Shown here piece after piece: positions 15,025-16,373 of a stretch of DNA of 16,373 bases. Below the pieces are notes generated by a model. That model saw only the letters and a list, made by a program, of their open reading frames with translations, had not been told where the DNA came from and did not search any database. Location of the stretch: assembly GCA_019232645.1 (NCBI GenBank), contig JAFANO010000722.1:1-16373 (forward strand). Reading direction: 5' to 3'. Positions within the stretch are counted from its first letter, which is position 1; each line of letters opens with the position of its first letter. Made by a program: the position numbers and the translations under genes. Source of the stretch: Planctomycetaceae bacterium (GTDB lineage Bacteria; Planctomycetota; Planctomycetia; Isosphaerales; Isosphaeraceae).

Positions 15025-16151
15025 CGGCCGCCCCCCGCCCGGGGGTGGGCCAGCGCGTCGGCCTCGCAGGCCGTGGCGAGGGAGTCCCTGCCGTTGACCT
15101 CGGTCGCGACTCGGCGGTGGCCGCGGTCGCGGACCCAGGCGATCTGATCCGCCATCATCGACCGGAGGAGCTCGCCGTACAGGTGCGACTTCTGCCGGCC
15201 TTCGCCGTAGGAGAGCTCGATGAGTTGATACGCATCGATGTCCTGGTCCCGGCCGCGGCAGGCGCGATACTTGCCGCCGTAAGGGACGGTGACGTCGAGC
15301 CTGGCCTTGGGGAAGAGGTCGCACAGGGCACGGGTCTGCCGCTCGTCCACGACCGCGTGGACCCGGGCGCGGGTGGGGACCCAGTCATCCAAGGTGATGT
15401 CGCCCCGCTCGAAGACCAGCCTCAGCTCCTGCCGGTCCATCCGGCCGGTCTGGTGGAACCCGTGATAGAAGTTGACGAGGGCGAAGTCGCCATAGCGGAC
15501 CGTGCAGTTGACGTGCTCCTCGATCGTGGTCCCCGGGCGGACCCCGACCTGCGCCGCCTCAACCTTCCCCGGCCCGAGCCAGCCGGCGAAGAGGTCGAAG
15601 AAGTGGACCCCGTGCTCGACGAAGATCCCGCCGCTTTTTTCCCGGTCCCAGAACCAGTGGTCGGGCGGCAGGTTCTCGTCCGAGGCATAGTTCTCGAACC
15701 ATCCATGAAGGACCTCGCCCAGCACCCGGCGCTCGACCAGCTTGCCGATGATGTCGAACAGCGGGTTGTAGCGCTGCATCAGATTGGCGACCAGGAGTCG
15801 GTCCAGGCGTCGCGCGGCGGCGATCATCTCGTCGGCCTGGGCGACGGTGAGGGCCAGTGGCTTCTCGATGATGACGTGCTTGCCGGCCTCCAGCGCGGCC
15901 ATCGCCTGCGGGTGATGGAGGAACGGCGGGGTGGCGATGTAGACCAGGTCAACATCGTCGCGGCCGATCAGCGCGTCGATCTCGTCGACGCCCTCGACAC
16001 CGAACCGCGCGGCGGCGGCCAGCGCCGCGGGCCGGTGGGTGCCGGCCATGCCGACGAGCGTCACCCCCGGCACCTGAGTGAACTGCTGGAGGGCGAACAG
16101 CCCGAACCCGCCGCAGCCGATCACCCCTAATCGAATGAGGTTGTCGTCCAT
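15021..16151 (-). CDS. Gfo/Idh/MocA-family NAD(P)-dependent oxidoreductase
   Basis: This 376-residue cytoplasmic enzyme has an N-terminal Rossmann domain beginning IRLGVIGCGGFG (6-17), the catalytic EKPLA (Lys97), and the downstream active-site motif GIFVEHGVHFFDLF (175-188) with His183 and Asp186. These enzymes oxidise or reduce sugars, inositols or their nucleotide and phosphate derivatives. The substrate is unknown, but coupling to a GH130 gene points to a mannose-derived product. The start at 16151 is chosen because it sits directly before the Rossmann strand. The frame is open further upstream but would run through the promoter. The leader is about 80 nt. Confidence 0.92.
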   Translation of the reverse strand: MDDNLIRLGVIGCGGFGLFALQQFTQVPGVTLVGMAGTHRPAALAAAARFGVEGVDEIDALIGRDDVDLVYIATPPFLHHPQAMAALEAGKHVIIEKPLALTVAQADEMIAAARRLDRLLVANLMQRYNPLFDIIGKLVERRVLGEVLHGWFENYASDENLPPDHWFWDREKSGGIFVEHGVHFFDLFAGWLGPGKVEAAQVGVRPGTTIEEHVNCTVRYGDFALVNFYHGFHQTGRMDRQELRLVFERGDITLDDWVPTRARVHAVVDERQTRALCDLFPKARLDVTVPYGGKYRACRGRDQDIDAYQLIELSYGEGRQKSHLYGELLRSMMADQIAWVRDRGHRRVATEVNGRDSLATACEADALAHPRAGGGR

Positions 16152-16239
16152 CTCTCTGGGAACCGTCTGGGTGAGGTACGGGCGACGGCTCACCTCGCAT
16201 GAGCCCGTCGAGCCCGCATAAAGAACGGAAGTGCGGGCC

Positions 16240-16270
16240 ATTATACCCGGGACGAGGGGTATAACCTCAA
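16240..16270 (-). promoter_or_regulatory. Promoter with overlapping palindromic operator for the Gfo/Idh-GH130 operon
   Basis: On the minus strand a perfect -10 TATAAT (16245-16240) follows TTGAGG (16270-16265) with a 19-bp spacer. A perfect inverted repeat, TTATACCC (16241-16248) and GGGTATAA (16257-16264) with an 8-bp spacer, covers the -10 and most of the spacer. This is the classic position for a repressor dimer. The regulator is not in the window. The rest of 16271-16373 shows no gene I can support. Confidence 0.6.
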
Positions 16271-16373
16271 GTCGGACCCTCTCGCTCAGCTCGATCGCCC
16301 AAGTATTGCGCGAGCAAATCGCCGAGGCCCTGCGCGCGTCCAAGCATGGATTCTCCCCAGAGCGTCGGGATTA

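Noticed and set aside
13930..16130. Two long plus-strand frames opposite the GH130 and Gfo/Idh genes
   Set aside because: They are antisense to well-supported families, with Gly/Arg/Val/Asp-rich translations and no motifs.

Overview
This is a visibly GC-rich bacterial window. It has G/C-ending codons throughout, short intergenic hairpins and AT-rich repeat islands. The gene set suggests a planctomycete, possibly Isosphaeraceae-like: a cytochrome b6/subunit IV/dihaem cytochrome c fusion, a LegB-like dehydratase, a Gfo/Idh oxidoreductase paired with GH130, and a Cys-less C26 protein. That placement is an inference from gene content and not from a marker gene. I see no rRNA, tRNA or CRISPR.

Layout. 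(1) 1-338: the 3' end of an endonuclease V gene. (2) 339-815: a decayed transposase C-terminus on the minus strand and a likely promoter. (3) 816-1799: a nucleotide-sugar SDR enzyme (LegB/UDP-xylose-synthase type). (4) 1797-2625: an island with two inverted copies of a dispersed repeat, one of them a 122-bp palindrome with perfect 25-bp arms. They bracket a decayed ORF and are followed by a GC-rich direct repeat. (5) 2626-3687: nrnA-like DHH phosphoesterase. (6) 3818-6149: a Rieske protein overlapping a 604-residue cytochrome b6/subunit IV/dihaem c fusion, forming a compact quinol-oxidising complex. (7) 6150-6808: a long intergenic region with a good sigma-70-like promoter and a stem-loop leader. 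(8) 6809-7561: a class I amidotransferase-fold C26 protein lacking its nucleophile Cys. (9) 7683-8735: a membrane acyltransferase. (10) 8997-13815: an apparent operon of manA (phosphomannose isomerase), a 772-residue GT4 glycosyltransferase fused to an (alpha/alpha)6-like domain, and a long GH130 protein. (11) 16151 to 13954, minus strand: a Gfo/Idh/MocA oxidoreductase translationally coupled (ATGA) to a second, shorter GH130 protein. It has its own promoter, whose -10 lies inside a perfect inverted repeat.

How the genes may work together. Regions 10 and 11 form a convergent mannose-centred locus. ManA interconverts fructose-6-P and mannose-6-P. The GT4 fusion could build a mannoside or related glycan. 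Two divergent GH130 enzymes could phosphorolyse or hydrolyse beta-mannosides, and the Gfo/Idh enzyme could oxidise a released sugar. The GT fusion plus two GH130 types is the best candidate here for a poorly described system, perhaps a storage or osmolyte oligomannoside or a glycan-remodelling cycle. The chemistry is inferred and not shown by the sequence.
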